Positions 8,283 through 16,646 of a stretch of DNA of 64,000 nt are shown here, one piece after another (positions within the stretch are counted from its first letter, which is position 1; each line of letters begins with the position of its first letter). Source of the DNA: Alcaligenes ammonioxydans. Its GTDB lineage: Bacteria > Pseudomonadota > Gammaproteobacteria > Burkholderiales > Burkholderiaceae_B. The notes below the pieces were generated by a model. That model was not told the origin of the DNA. It did no database searches and saw only the letters and a program-made list of their open reading frames with translations. Made by a program: the position numbers and the translations under genes. The stretch covers positions 1,240,001-1,304,000 of the forward strand of contig NZ_CP049362.1 of NCBI RefSeq assembly GCF_019343455.1, in the 5' to 3' direction.

Positions 8283-9818
8283 ATGGCATTGCTGCGCCCT
8301 TTAAACTCCCGATTTGCGATTCGCGCTCTGCTTGTCTGGGGCTTGTTAGTGGTGCTCGCGGCGGGTGCCCTGGCGAGCTGGCGCTATCAATCCTTGCTCA
8401 GTACTCTGGAGACCGAAAGCAATGTTCTCTACAGGCTGGCTTCACAACGGGCAGATCAGCATGATGCCCATTTAACTGCTTTATCCGCTGTTGCCAACGC
8501 CACGGATGATCCGGGGCACTCCTTGTTCCTGGATGTTGCCGCAACGATTGCGCATTTTTACCCGCGTATCGTCGACATACAGCTGATCCCGTTGGCAGTG
8601 GGCAAGAAGCCCGTCGGGCTTGGCGCTTTGTCGCCCGAGACGACGGCCTTGTTGCGTGAGTCGGTGTTGAGGTCACAGGGACAGATGGTGCTGATGGCGG
8701 ACCCTGAGCGTCACGGCTTTTATATATTGGGCAAACGAAGCCCGAACACTGCTGATGCGCGCTATGGCCTGATGCTGGTGATTGACGCTAGACAACTGCT
8801 GGCCGATGCCAGTCATTTCTGGTCGGAGCCGGGCGTGTTTCTACGACTGTCACTGCCCAAGGGCCCTTTGCTTGTGGGCCAGGCCGGATCAGACGCTGAG
8901 CTGTACTTTTCCAAGGCGCTGGCCAGTCCCTCCCAGCCCTTGATTCTTGCGACGGGGATGGCACTGGGTCCCGCTGATCTTTTTCCTATGGCGGAAACGA
9001 CACTGGTGTTGTTGCTGCTAAGTGCGGCATATCTTGTTGTCTTGGCCGCCTGGCGTCAGCGCGTGCGCACCCGGCTGGCGCTTGAGCAGGCGCGATTAAG
9101 CGCCCTGGAGTCTCGTCTGGCCCACGCATCACGAGTCAATGCACTGGGAGAGATGGCCAGTGGCCTGGCCCATGAACTGACCCAGCCCCTGACAGCTATT
9201 TTGGCGCAGACTCAAGCCAGTCGACGGATTGTTGCTCAGTCAAGCAGCACGCCCTTGTTGCCGGTGCTCGATGAGACGGTTGCACAAGCGAAGCGAGCAT
9301 CGGCCATTCTGGAGCGGTTTCGCAACTGGTCGCGTCCCCAGGCGCTGAGTGTAGGCTGCTTTGATATTCGCGACGCCTTGCATAATGTACGCGCCTTACT
9401 GGCATCTCAGGCAGCCCTGAGCAAGACACGGCTGATGTTTGAGTTGCCCTCCTATCCGGTGCTGGTTGAGGCGGACCCTGTGGAAATGGAACAAGTCATT
9501 TTCAATCTTGTACGTAATGGTCTGGACGCCGTGACCGGGCAAGAAGCAGGCCAGGTGACCGTAAGCCTTAATCAAACAGATACGCAGCTGATTATTGATG
9601 TTGCTGATAACGGCCCCGGTGTTCTGCCGGCACTCAGGGACAGCCTGTTTACGCCCTTTACGACCAGTCGGCCCGATGGGACTGGGCTTGGTTTGGCATT
9701 GAGCCAGCGGCTGATAGAGCGTGCTCATGGTGAGGTGTTTTTGCTCGAGGATGCGCCCGAGACGACATTCCGGATTATCCTGCCGGTAAAACATGAGCCT
9801 ATGGAGTCTGCTGGATGA
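8283..9818 (+). CDS. Two-component sensor histidine kinase
   Basis: 511-residue membrane sensor kinase. A transmembrane helix near residues 13-33 and another near 235-255 bracket an extracytoplasmic sensing domain of about 200 residues. The cytoplasmic part has an H-box with H297 in GLAHELTQPL (HPK4/DctB-FixL style), an N-box NLVRNGLDA, a G1 box DNGPG and a G2 box GTGLGLAL. The stop codon overlaps the ATG of the response-regulator gene (ATGA), so the two are co-translated. The signal is unknown. Position between the aldehyde dehydrogenase and the secreted HbpS-like protein suggests sensing linked to one of them. Confidence 0.88.
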   Translation: MALLRPLNSRFAIRALLVWGLLVVLAAGALASWRYQSLLSTLETESNVLYRLASQRADQHDAHLTALSAVANATDDPGHSLFLDVAATIAHFYPRIVDIQLIPLAVGKKPVGLGALSPETTALLRESVLRSQGQMVLMADPERHGFYILGKRSPNTADARYGLMLVIDARQLLADASHFWSEPGVFLRLSLPKGPLLVGQAGSDAELYFSKALASPSQPLILATGMALGPADLFPMAETTLVLLLLSAAYLVVLAAWRQRVRTRLALEQARLSALESRLAHASRVNALGEMASGLAHELTQPLTAILAQTQASRRIVAQSSSTPLLPVLDETVAQAKRASAILERFRNWSRPQALSVGCFDIRDALHNVRALLASQAALSKTRLMFELPSYPVLVEADPVEMEQVIFNLVRNGLDAVTGQEAGQVTVSLNQTDTQLIIDVADNGPGVLPALRDSLFTPFTTSRPDGTGLGLALSQRLIERAHGEVFLLEDAPETTFRIILPVKHEPMESAG

Positions 9819-10424
9819 GGTATCCCGTTTATTTGCTTGACGATGATGAGGCCGTGCGTCGCGCCTTGAGCCTGCTTTTGTCTACCGTCGATATTCACGT
9901 TACGGAGTTTGCAGACCCCCAGGGATTTCTGGCGCAGGTAGCCAAACTGGCCCCCGGATGTTTGATTCTTGACATCCGTATGCCGGTCATCTCGGGCTTG
10001 AAACTGCAGGAGCAATTGCGTGACAGGGGTATCGATTGGCCAACGATTGTCATCTCGGGCCATGGCGATATCGACGCCTGTCGTCGTGCTTTTCGAAATG
10101 GGGCCGTCGATTTTTTATCCAAGCCTATTGATGAGCAGGGATCTGATCGACGCCATACAAAAAGGGCATGATGTGCTCGATCGCCATTTGCGAGAACAGG
10201 CACAGCAAGCGGAAACATTGCAGTTGTTGGCTTCACTTACTCCGCGCGAGCGCCAAATACTGGAGTTGGTGGCCCAAGGCTTTACGACCCGGCAGATTGC
10301 AGAGGCCTTGTGCCTTTCACCGCGTACGATCGATACCCACCGTGTTTCTATTGGCGCCAAACTGGGCACCACATCACAGGCGGAGCTCACTCGTCTATGG
10401 TTGGAAGGAAGCGCTAAAGGATAA
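9815..10424 (+). pseudogene. FixJ/NarL-type response regulator, broken by a one-base frameshift
   Basis: The first frame encodes a receiver domain with phospho-acceptor D53 (LILDIRMP) and conserved Lys (FLSKP), then ends at 10171. A second frame, offset by one base, encodes the missing linker and a LuxR-type HTH (LTPRERQILELVAQGFTTRQIAEAL, then SPRTIDTHR) and runs to 10424. Dropping one G from the GGG at 10138-10140 joins the frames seamlessly (DEQ-DLIDAIQKGH), giving a normal protein of about 202 residues. This is either a recent mutation that disconnects phosphorylation from DNA binding or a sequencing error. The kinase gene overlaps its start by four bases. Confidence 0.8.
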
Positions 10425-10541
10425 GGGCGAAAAAAAACCACTCGGTATAACTACGTAGAGGAGTGTGAGGTCTACGAATAGGTTTCTTCTTTTTTGAGCG
10501 GTAAGCTTTGCTTGTTCGTTCTAACCAGGAAAGGAAATCAC

Positions 10542-11030
10542 ATGATTCGTACATTCTCTGTCGCCGCTCTGTTGTTTGCTCCTATCATGGCCTCTGCCGC
10601 CCCAGCGCTGCCCAGCGCGCCATACCTGCCACTGGAACTGGCCACCCAGGCCGCGCAGGCCGCCTTGAAGACCTGCGCAGCACAAGGTCATCAGGTCAGC
10701 GTGGCGGTTGTCGCCCGAGACGGGGCGACCAAAGTGTTGTTGAAAGCCGATAACTCGGGCCCACACACGGTCAGCAGCGCGCAAGGTAAAGCATTTACCT
10801 CTGCGGCTATGGGCCGCAGCACAGCGGGTCTGGCCGAGTTTATCGCCAGCAAACCGGCCAACGATGGTTTGCGGGATATGGACTCGCGTATGGTTATTCA
10901 GGGTGGCGGGTTGCCCATCAAGGTGGATCAGGTGCTGGTGGGTGGTATCGGTGTAGGCGGAGCGCCTTCTGGTGATATTGATGCTGCCTGCGCAGCCGAA
11001 GGCCTCAAAGCCATTGGCGCTACCGAATAA
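10542..11030 (+). CDS. Secreted GlcG/HbpS-like heme-binding family protein
   Basis: 162-residue protein of the GlcG/HbpS family (DUF336). A signal peptide is evident (MIRTFSVAALLFAPIMASAA). The mature part carries the family's AxAAVVARDG-like strand (VAVVARDGATKVLL) and a Gly-rich end (GGGLPIKVDQVLVGGIGVGGAPSGDIDAACAAEGL). AGGAAAGGA just upstream supports the ATG at 10542. E. coli GlcG lies in the glycolate operon; Streptomyces HbpS is an exported heme-degrading partner of the SenS/SenR two-component system. The adjacent sensor kinase makes the HbpS comparison attractive, but function here is inferred. Confidence 0.82.
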   Translation: MIRTFSVAALLFAPIMASAAPALPSAPYLPLELATQAAQAALKTCAAQGHQVSVAVVARDGATKVLLKADNSGPHTVSSAQGKAFTSAAMGRSTAGLAEFIASKPANDGLRDMDSRMVIQGGGLPIKVDQVLVGGIGVGGAPSGDIDAACAAEGLKAIGATE

Positions 11031-12003
11031 GCCGGCCAGTGTATTGCTCGCGTCAGCAAGGTGACCTTGACAAGCTCAGGGCAGCATTCAGGGCGCGGGT
11101 GAACCTTTTTTCTTCTTAAAGCCAGGTGCCGTTCCCCCCGTTAAGGGGGCGAACGGCAAAACTGCGTGTTGTTGTAGACACTGGTGTGTAAGACCGTTGG
11201 GCTGCAGATCTGCCGCCACCATAAGGTGGACTTGCTCGTTTAGGTGGCGGGCGTTGCATTTCAACATCGCCGGGACGTCCTGGTCGGTGAGCGAGACAGA
11301 GCGCGCCATTTGAACGGTCATCCTCACAGGCGGGGCATTGGCGTAGTTCATTTCGCGCCCCAAAGGTAAGGTCGGCGTAACGGCTCCCTGAGCGACTGAA
11401 GCGATGCACAAATGGGGGGCGTGACGCTTGGATTTCCCAAGCAGATTCCCCCAGCGAGAGCTAGCGAGTTGCGTTCTGCGACCTGTGAGATTCAGTCCAC
11501 TTTCGATTCAATATCCCACCGCAGGCCTCAGGTTCCTGAAACAGGCCGGAGCCACCATTGTGCTTGATGGGAGGGCGACGTGCTCACCGGGTCTGCCTGT
11601 TTCACCAAAAAAACTTTCGTCCATTTGATGAGTGTTGTGCCGATATCTGCGCAACGCCCGTAAATAGGCGTGTTCTAGGGCTTTAAGGTGTTTGTCTTGT
11701 CCACCCGAGTCTTGTGTTCTGAGGTCAGGCTCTCAGGATGAGAACACGAACGAGCATCAGCCAGCTTTCAGCATCAGGTTCGAATGGTTCTCATTGCTCA
11801 TACTCGGAGGTGCTGGGTAATGGTTTTCACCTAAATAATTGATTTTTTGTTTTGTATTTATAAATTTTTTTGGCTCTCAGATATAGTGATCACACTCCTT
11901 TAACAACCGGGTTTTTTAATAAGAATCTGACAATAGTATTCAAGCGTCTTTGGTCACATTTATCTCATCTACCTGCTAGTAACCACGGCACAGGAGCCAA
12001 CAC
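11031..12003. other. Gene-poor intergenic region upstream of the decarboxylase
   Basis: About 970 bases without a convincing gene. A minus-strand frame at 11088-11411 (107 codons) matches no family that I recognise and is listed separately. The segment around 11640-11800 contains a hairpin (GTGTTCT 11714-11720 with AGAACAC 11741-11747). From about 11820 to 11960 the sequence becomes strongly AT-rich, with T and A runs and a TGATCA palindrome near 11888, as expected for the promoter of the downstream decarboxylase. Confidence 0.5.
11088..11411 (-). CDS. Hypothetical small ORF (doubtful)
   Basis: 107 codons on the minus strand, ending in a lysine-rich and proline-containing tail (GFKKKKGSPAP). 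I do not recognise a family, signal peptide or membrane segment. An internal Met at codon 21 gives an 87-residue alternative. A second frame overlaps over the same stretch, so coding is uncertain. It may be a remnant of an older gene. Confidence 0.2.
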   Translation of the reverse strand: MCIASVAQGAVTPTLPLGREMNYANAPPVRMTVQMARSVSLTDQDVPAMLKCNARHLNEQVHLMVAADLQPNGLTHQCLQQHAVLPFAPLTGGTAPGFKKKKGSPAP

Positions 12004-12099
12004 ATGAAGTTAGATGTCACACCAGCCCATCCTCGATTGACCAGATTTTTTCCTTTGCGCCCCGATCTATGGCGTGAACTCTTGTTTTGCTGCTACTAA
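12004..12099 (+). CDS. Short ORF at the decarboxylase 5' end: leader peptide or displaced N-terminus
   Basis: An ATG at 12004 has a good ribosome-binding site (CAGGAG, nine bases upstream) and encodes 31 residues, ending ...DLWRELLFCCY at a TAA. It overlaps the GTG start of the decarboxylase frame (12074), which has no clear ribosome-binding site. Removing one T from TTTT at 12085-12088 fuses this peptide in frame to the decarboxylase (RELLF-AATKRW...). It is therefore most likely the true N-terminus separated by a frameshift. A regulatory leader peptide is the alternative. Confidence 0.5.
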   Translation: MKLDVTPAHPRLTRFFPLRPDLWRELLFCCY

Positions 12100-14689
12100 A
12101 AGATGGTCGCGTAAGGAAGTCGACGGACAAGAAGTTCGTGAAAAGTTTCTTCATTTGCGAAATCTGGAAGTGCTGCATGCTTATCCGGGGCGTCATCTTA
12201 TGGACACCCTGTCTGGCCATCTTGAATTCGAACGTTTGGATGCTTTTCTGGAGTTGGCGACCCGAATCTCATTCGCCATCCTGGCGCGCTATTACAAAGA
12301 TGATGCGCGCGAGTGGGAGGCCACGCCTGATGGGGACCACTTTAGGGATATTCGTCAGGACGTAGACGGTTTGGGCGGTGGGCGTCCTTACTTTGAAGTG
12401 TTGATTGTGGCACCAGCCAATAGTGCTCGCGTCGAGCGCAATGTTCAGCTTTTGCGTGCGCAGCGTCGTAAAGAAGACGACTTTGTGTATGAGCCTGTGG
12501 TCGTCGACAATTTCCAGGACGCATTTTGTGCTATTGCGGTAAACAGTAATATTTGTGCGGTTGCCATTTTTGAAGGCATTGGCTTTAAGAGCAAACAGCC
12601 AGTTCCTATCCTGGATCAAGCCATGAAAGAGCTTGATGTTCATTTCGACGACAGTCGTTTGGCCTTGCAACTGGCGGTCACCTTGGCGGGCTACCGTCCG
12701 GAGCTCGATATTTATTTGCTCTCCGATTTGCGTCCCGAGGAGGTGGCAAGTGATGAGCGTGCCAAGTGTCTGCGCCGCGTACTCTATGCGGTCGAGGAGC
12801 CCATGGAGCTGCATTTGTCAATTTTAGAGGGGGTTCGTGATCGGTACGAAACCCCTTTTTTTGACAATCTCAAGCGATATGCCAGCAAGCCTGTCAGCAC
12901 TTTTCATGCCTTGCCCATTGCCCGCGGTAAATCCGTCTTCAAATCGGACTGGATACGCGATATGGGCGAATTCTATGGCCTGAATCTGTTCTTGGCCGAG
13001 TCCTCTGCCACGACTGGCGGCCTGGACAGCCTTCTGGAACCTACGGGCAATATCAAAAAAGCCCAGGAGCGCGCTGCCAAGGCGTTTGGCGCTGAGCATT
13101 GTTTTTTCGTTACCAATGGAACCAGCACGTCCAACAAGATGGTATTGATGGCGATTGCGCGGCCCGGCGACATCATTATCGTTGATCGAAACTGCCACAA
13201 ATCGCACCACTACGGCATGGTTCTGGGCGGGTTGTTGCCCTACTATGTCGAAGCGTTCCCGATGCGGGAGTACTCCATGTATGGTGCGGTTCCGCTCAAG
13301 AACATCAAGCGCGCCTTACTGAAGCTGAAAAAAGAGGGCAAGCTGGACAGGGTGCGTGCTGTTGATCTGACCAACTGCACCTTTGATGGTCATGTGTACA
13401 ACACCCGGCGCGTCATGATGGAATGTTTGGCGATCAAGCCTGATCTTGTCTTTCTTTGGGACGAGGCCTGGTTTGGATTTGCGCACTGGTCGCCGTTCCT
13501 GCGTCCCAGAACGGCCATGGGGGCGGCGGCTTACATTGAAAATTGGTTGGAAGATCCGGCGTCGCTGCAGCACTACGAGCGTCAGCAGCAAGAGCTGGGC
13601 GAGACTCCAAGCGATGATGAGCTGATGCAGGCCAATCTGGTTCCGGATCCTCGACTGGTTCGCCTGCGGGTATATCAAACTAATTCCACACACAAGTCGA
13701 TGTCGGCCATTCGCCAAGGTTCCATGGTGCTGGTCAAGGATGTGGACTTTTATCGCATTGAGCCGCAACTGCACGAGGCGATATTCACGCACGCTACAAC
13801 AAGCCCCAATCAGCAACTTATCGCCTCTATTGATGTCGCTCGCCGCCAGATGGAGCTGGAAGGCTATGGCTTGGTGAACAATGCCATTCAAATTGCCTTG
13901 GACATTCGCAGCCAGGTGAACAAGCACCCGATGATTTCGCGTTATTTTCGAGTGCTGGGCGCAGACGACATGATTCCGCCCGAGTACCGCCAGAGCAATT
14001 TCAAGGACTTTTTAGCGCCGGGCACGAACTGGGACGATGCCGTCACCAGTATCCGGGACGATGAGTTTTTCCTTGACCCCACCCGCATCACCTTGGTGTG
14101 TGGAACGGCGGGTTTTGATGGCACTCAACTGAAGCAGTTATTGGCGGATCGTTTTGATATCCAGCTGAACAAGACATCCCGCAATTCGGTCTTGCTGCAG
14201 TCCAACATCAACAATACGCGCAGTGACGTCGCGCATTTAATTCGTGTTTTGTTGGAAATTACCTGCGAAGTGGATCATCAATTACACAAAACCGGAGACG
14301 TGGGGCGTCAGCACTTTCAAGAGCGTGTCGATAGCCTCATGAACGATGTTCCTGACCTGCCAAACTTCAGTCACTTTCATGAAAGTTTTCGTCAAGACAG
14401 CAATGGCGATGTAGCCGTTGAAGGCAGGATTCGTGATGCATTCTTCCTGAGCTGGGAAGAGAGCAATTGCGAGTACGTGGGTTTGAATAGTCCGGAGTGC
14501 GATCGTCGGCTGCGCGAGGGGCCTCCTATGGTGTCAGCCAAGATGGTGATTCCTTATCCTCCCGGTTTTCCTATTCTGGTGCCTGGGCAAGTCATCAGTG
14601 CCGAAACCATTGAGTTCATGCGTAAGCTCGATGTGAAGGAAGTGCACGGCTATGAAGCGAGTCGTGGCCTGCAGTTATTGAAAGTTTAA
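12074..14689 (+). CDS. PLP-dependent Orn/Lys/Arg decarboxylase (fold type I)
   Basis: 871 residues from a GTG start. The major domain matches Orn/Lys/Arg decarboxylases: TNGTSTSNKM, DRNCHKSHHYGM, the DEAWFGF strand and the PLP lysine K541 in NSTHKSM. About 280 residues precede the catalytic domain, so the protein is longer than E. coli LdcI (715) or AdiA (756). Such enzymes consume a cytoplasmic proton while decarboxylating an amino acid; which one cannot be told from sequence. The N-terminus is probably incomplete because of a one-base shift near 12085. A hairpin and then an antiporter gene and gadB follow, suggesting an acid-resistance or polyamine role. Confidence 0.85.
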   Translation: MNSCFAATKRWSRKEVDGQEVREKFLHLRNLEVLHAYPGRHLMDTLSGHLEFERLDAFLELATRISFAILARYYKDDAREWEATPDGDHFRDIRQDVDGLGGGRPYFEVLIVAPANSARVERNVQLLRAQRRKEDDFVYEPVVVDNFQDAFCAIAVNSNICAVAIFEGIGFKSKQPVPILDQAMKELDVHFDDSRLALQLAVTLAGYRPELDIYLLSDLRPEEVASDERAKCLRRVLYAVEEPMELHLSILEGVRDRYETPFFDNLKRYASKPVSTFHALPIARGKSVFKSDWIRDMGEFYGLNLFLAESSATTGGLDSLLEPTGNIKKAQERAAKAFGAEHCFFVTNGTSTSNKMVLMAIARPGDIIIVDRNCHKSHHYGMVLGGLLPYYVEAFPMREYSMYGAVPLKNIKRALLKLKKEGKLDRVRAVDLTNCTFDGHVYNTRRVMMECLAIKPDLVFLWDEAWFGFAHWSPFLRPRTAMGAAAYIENWLEDPASLQHYERQQQELGETPSDDELMQANLVPDPRLVRLRVYQTNSTHKSMSAIRQGSMVLVKDVDFYRIEPQLHEAIFTHATTSPNQQLIASIDVARRQMELEGYGLVNNAIQIALDIRSQVNKHPMISRYFRVLGADDMIPPEYRQSNFKDFLAPGTNWDDAVTSIRDDEFFLDPTRITLVCGTAGFDGTQLKQLLADRFDIQLNKTSRNSVLLQSNINNTRSDVAHLIRVLLEITCEVDHQLHKTGDVGRQHFQERVDSLMNDVPDLPNFSHFHESFRQDSNGDVAVEGRIRDAFFLSWEESNCEYVGLNSPECDRRLREGPPMVSAKMVIPYPPGFPILVPGQVISAETIEFMRKLDVKEVHGYEASRGLQLLKV

Positions 14690-14707
14690 CGACTTAAACC
14701 GGGCAGA

Positions 14708-14738
14708 AGGTCAGCACCGGCTATGGCCGGTCTGACCT
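14708..14738 (+). terminator. Intercistronic hairpin between decarboxylase and antiporter genes
   Basis: Arms 14708-14714/14732-14738 (AGGTCAG/CTGACCT) and 14716-14721/14726-14731 (ACCGGC/GCCGGT) stack into a 13-base-pair stem with one bulged C and a TATG loop. No T-tract follows, so it is more likely an attenuating or mRNA-processing hairpin than a full terminator. Confidence 0.45.
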
Positions 14739-14764
14739 GAATTCGTGCACTTAAGGGGCTCAAT

Positions 14765-16456
14765 ATGTTGATTTGGAACTGGGTAGAGCAAACCTTGCGT
14801 AGCTACCCTGAGTTGGCCATTTTTTTGGCATTGGCAGCTGGGTATTGGGTAGGCGGAAGAAAACTAGGCAGTTTTAGTCTGGGCTCGGTCACTGGAACCT
14901 TGCTGGCGGGCGTGCTGATTGGACAGCTCGACATCGAGATCTCATCGCAGATCAAATCCGTCTTTTTCATTATGTTTTTGTTTTCGGTGGGCTTTGGCGT
15001 CGGGCCGCAGTTTGTGCGGGGGGTGGCCAACGATGGTCTGCCTCAGGCAGTGTTTGCCGTTGTCGTGTCGTGCTTGTGTTTATTGTTCGTCTATCTGGCC
15101 GCGGTGCTGTCGGGCTATGGCCCCGGCCTGGCAGCCGGTTTACTGGCCGGCTCACAAACGATCTCCGCTTCCATCGGTTTGGCCACCAACGCGATCAATC
15201 GACTGGAGTTGTCGCCAACGGAGATACAGGCCCAACTGGATGCCATCCCAGTAGCCTATGCGGTCACCTACTTGTTCGGCACGTTGGGCACCGGCTGGGT
15301 CATTGCTTACCTTGGGCCCAAGTTGCTTGGCATTGACCTGCAAAAAGAGTGTGCTCGTTATGAGAAAGAAATGTCGGCCGGAGCCCCCGAGGGTGGCATT
15401 CAATCGGCATGGCATCAGCACATTGTTCGTGCTTACGAGCTGAGCACACCGAACTTTATTGCTGGCAAGACGGTTAAACAAGCTGAAGCCATGGCGGGTG
15501 AGCGACTTTTCCTGGAGAATCTTCGCCGCGATGGAAAGATAATTCCGTTTGACGACAATACCTTATTGCAAGTGGGCGATATCGTTGCAGTTTCAGGGCG
15601 TCATGAGGCCTTGGTTGACTGGTCCAACCGCGCCGAGGAAGTGGCCGATAGGGAGTTGCTGCAAATTCCTATTGAGTCGATTGATATGGTCGTCACGAGC
15701 AAGGCGGCAAACAATCAAACATTACTGGAGCTCTCCAAGCGACCCGAGGCACGGGGTGTGTATGTGACGCGTATTCGTCGAGGCTCTATGGGCGTTGATA
15801 TTCCCGTACAGGCGCAAACCAAGCTGCACCGGGGCGATATTGTCAGCATCAGTGGTAGCCGCAAGCACGTGGAGGCGGTTATTGACGCTTTTGGCTTTGC
15901 GGATCGCCCGACCAGTGTGACTGACATGGTGTTTGTTGGCTTTGGCATCGTCATTGGTGGTCTTGTGGGCGCCATTGTGGTGCCGGTGGCAGGGGTGCCC
16001 ATCACACTGTCCACCTCGGGCGGGGCGCTTATTGCCGGTTTGGTGTTTGGCTGGCTGCGCAGCTTTAAGCCCAAATTAGGCAGCGTCCCCAGCGCCACGC
16101 TCTGGTTTATGAACTCCGTAGGGCTGAATGTATTTATCGCTGTCGTGGGGATCACAGCTGGCCCGACGTTTATTCACGGCGTAAAGCAGGTGGGCATAGA
16201 GCTGTTCTTCTGGGGCATATTCGCGACAGCAACCCCGATGATTCTTGCTCCTTTTATCGGTAAATATATTTTTCGCTTTGATCCTGCGATTAATTTGGGG
16301 TGTTGCGGCGGTGCGCGCACAAGCACTGCCTCGGTGGCGATGGTTGCCGATGTCGCAAAAAGCAATGTGCCGATGCTCGGTTATACGGTGCCGTATGCGA
16401 TCAGCAATACCTTACTGACCCTTTGGGGCATGGTGATCGTGCTGTTGATGAAATAA
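14765..16456 (+). CDS. AspT/YidE-family amino acid antiporter
   Basis: 563-residue membrane protein of the aspartate:alanine exchanger (AAE) family. Two hydrophobic halves (about residues 12-185 and 385-563), each with several membrane helices and a Gly-rich turn (LAGSQTISASIG; CCGGARTSTAS), flank a soluble region with two TrkA-C/RCK-like domains (about 215-370). Length is typical for AspT, YidE and YbjL. Family members exchange an amino acid for its decarboxylation product and so sustain proton-consuming cycles. Between a decarboxylase and gadB, a glutamate/GABA or related exchange is the natural inference. Gene spacing suggests co-transcription with the decarboxylase. Confidence 0.85.
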   Translation: MLIWNWVEQTLRSYPELAIFLALAAGYWVGGRKLGSFSLGSVTGTLLAGVLIGQLDIEISSQIKSVFFIMFLFSVGFGVGPQFVRGVANDGLPQAVFAVVVSCLCLLFVYLAAVLSGYGPGLAAGLLAGSQTISASIGLATNAINRLELSPTEIQAQLDAIPVAYAVTYLFGTLGTGWVIAYLGPKLLGIDLQKECARYEKEMSAGAPEGGIQSAWHQHIVRAYELSTPNFIAGKTVKQAEAMAGERLFLENLRRDGKIIPFDDNTLLQVGDIVAVSGRHEALVDWSNRAEEVADRELLQIPIESIDMVVTSKAANNQTLLELSKRPEARGVYVTRIRRGSMGVDIPVQAQTKLHRGDIVSISGSRKHVEAVIDAFGFADRPTSVTDMVFVGFGIVIGGLVGAIVVPVAGVPITLSTSGGALIAGLVFGWLRSFKPKLGSVPSATLWFMNSVGLNVFIAVVGITAGPTFIHGVKQVGIELFFWGIFATATPMILAPFIGKYIFRFDPAINLGCCGGARTSTASVAMVADVAKSNVPMLGYTVPYAISNTLLTLWGMVIVLLMK

Positions 16457-16646
16457 GACCCTTGTACTTATCGATCGCCATGCGGCTTTGATAGATCAGT
16501 GCGGCATGTGATGAATGCGCTGGCCGGTGACCGGGACTCAGGTCATTGGCCAGCCGTGCGAATGTCATGCCGGTAGTGTTCGCGACCGTTGCTGTATCTA
16601 TTTTTTATAAATAGCTTTTGTTTCAACCGACTACTAAAGGGAATCC

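Noticed and set aside
11428..11628. 66-codon plus-strand frame between the HbpS-like gene and the decarboxylase
   Set aside because: No family pattern or ribosome-binding site; looks like a chance frame.
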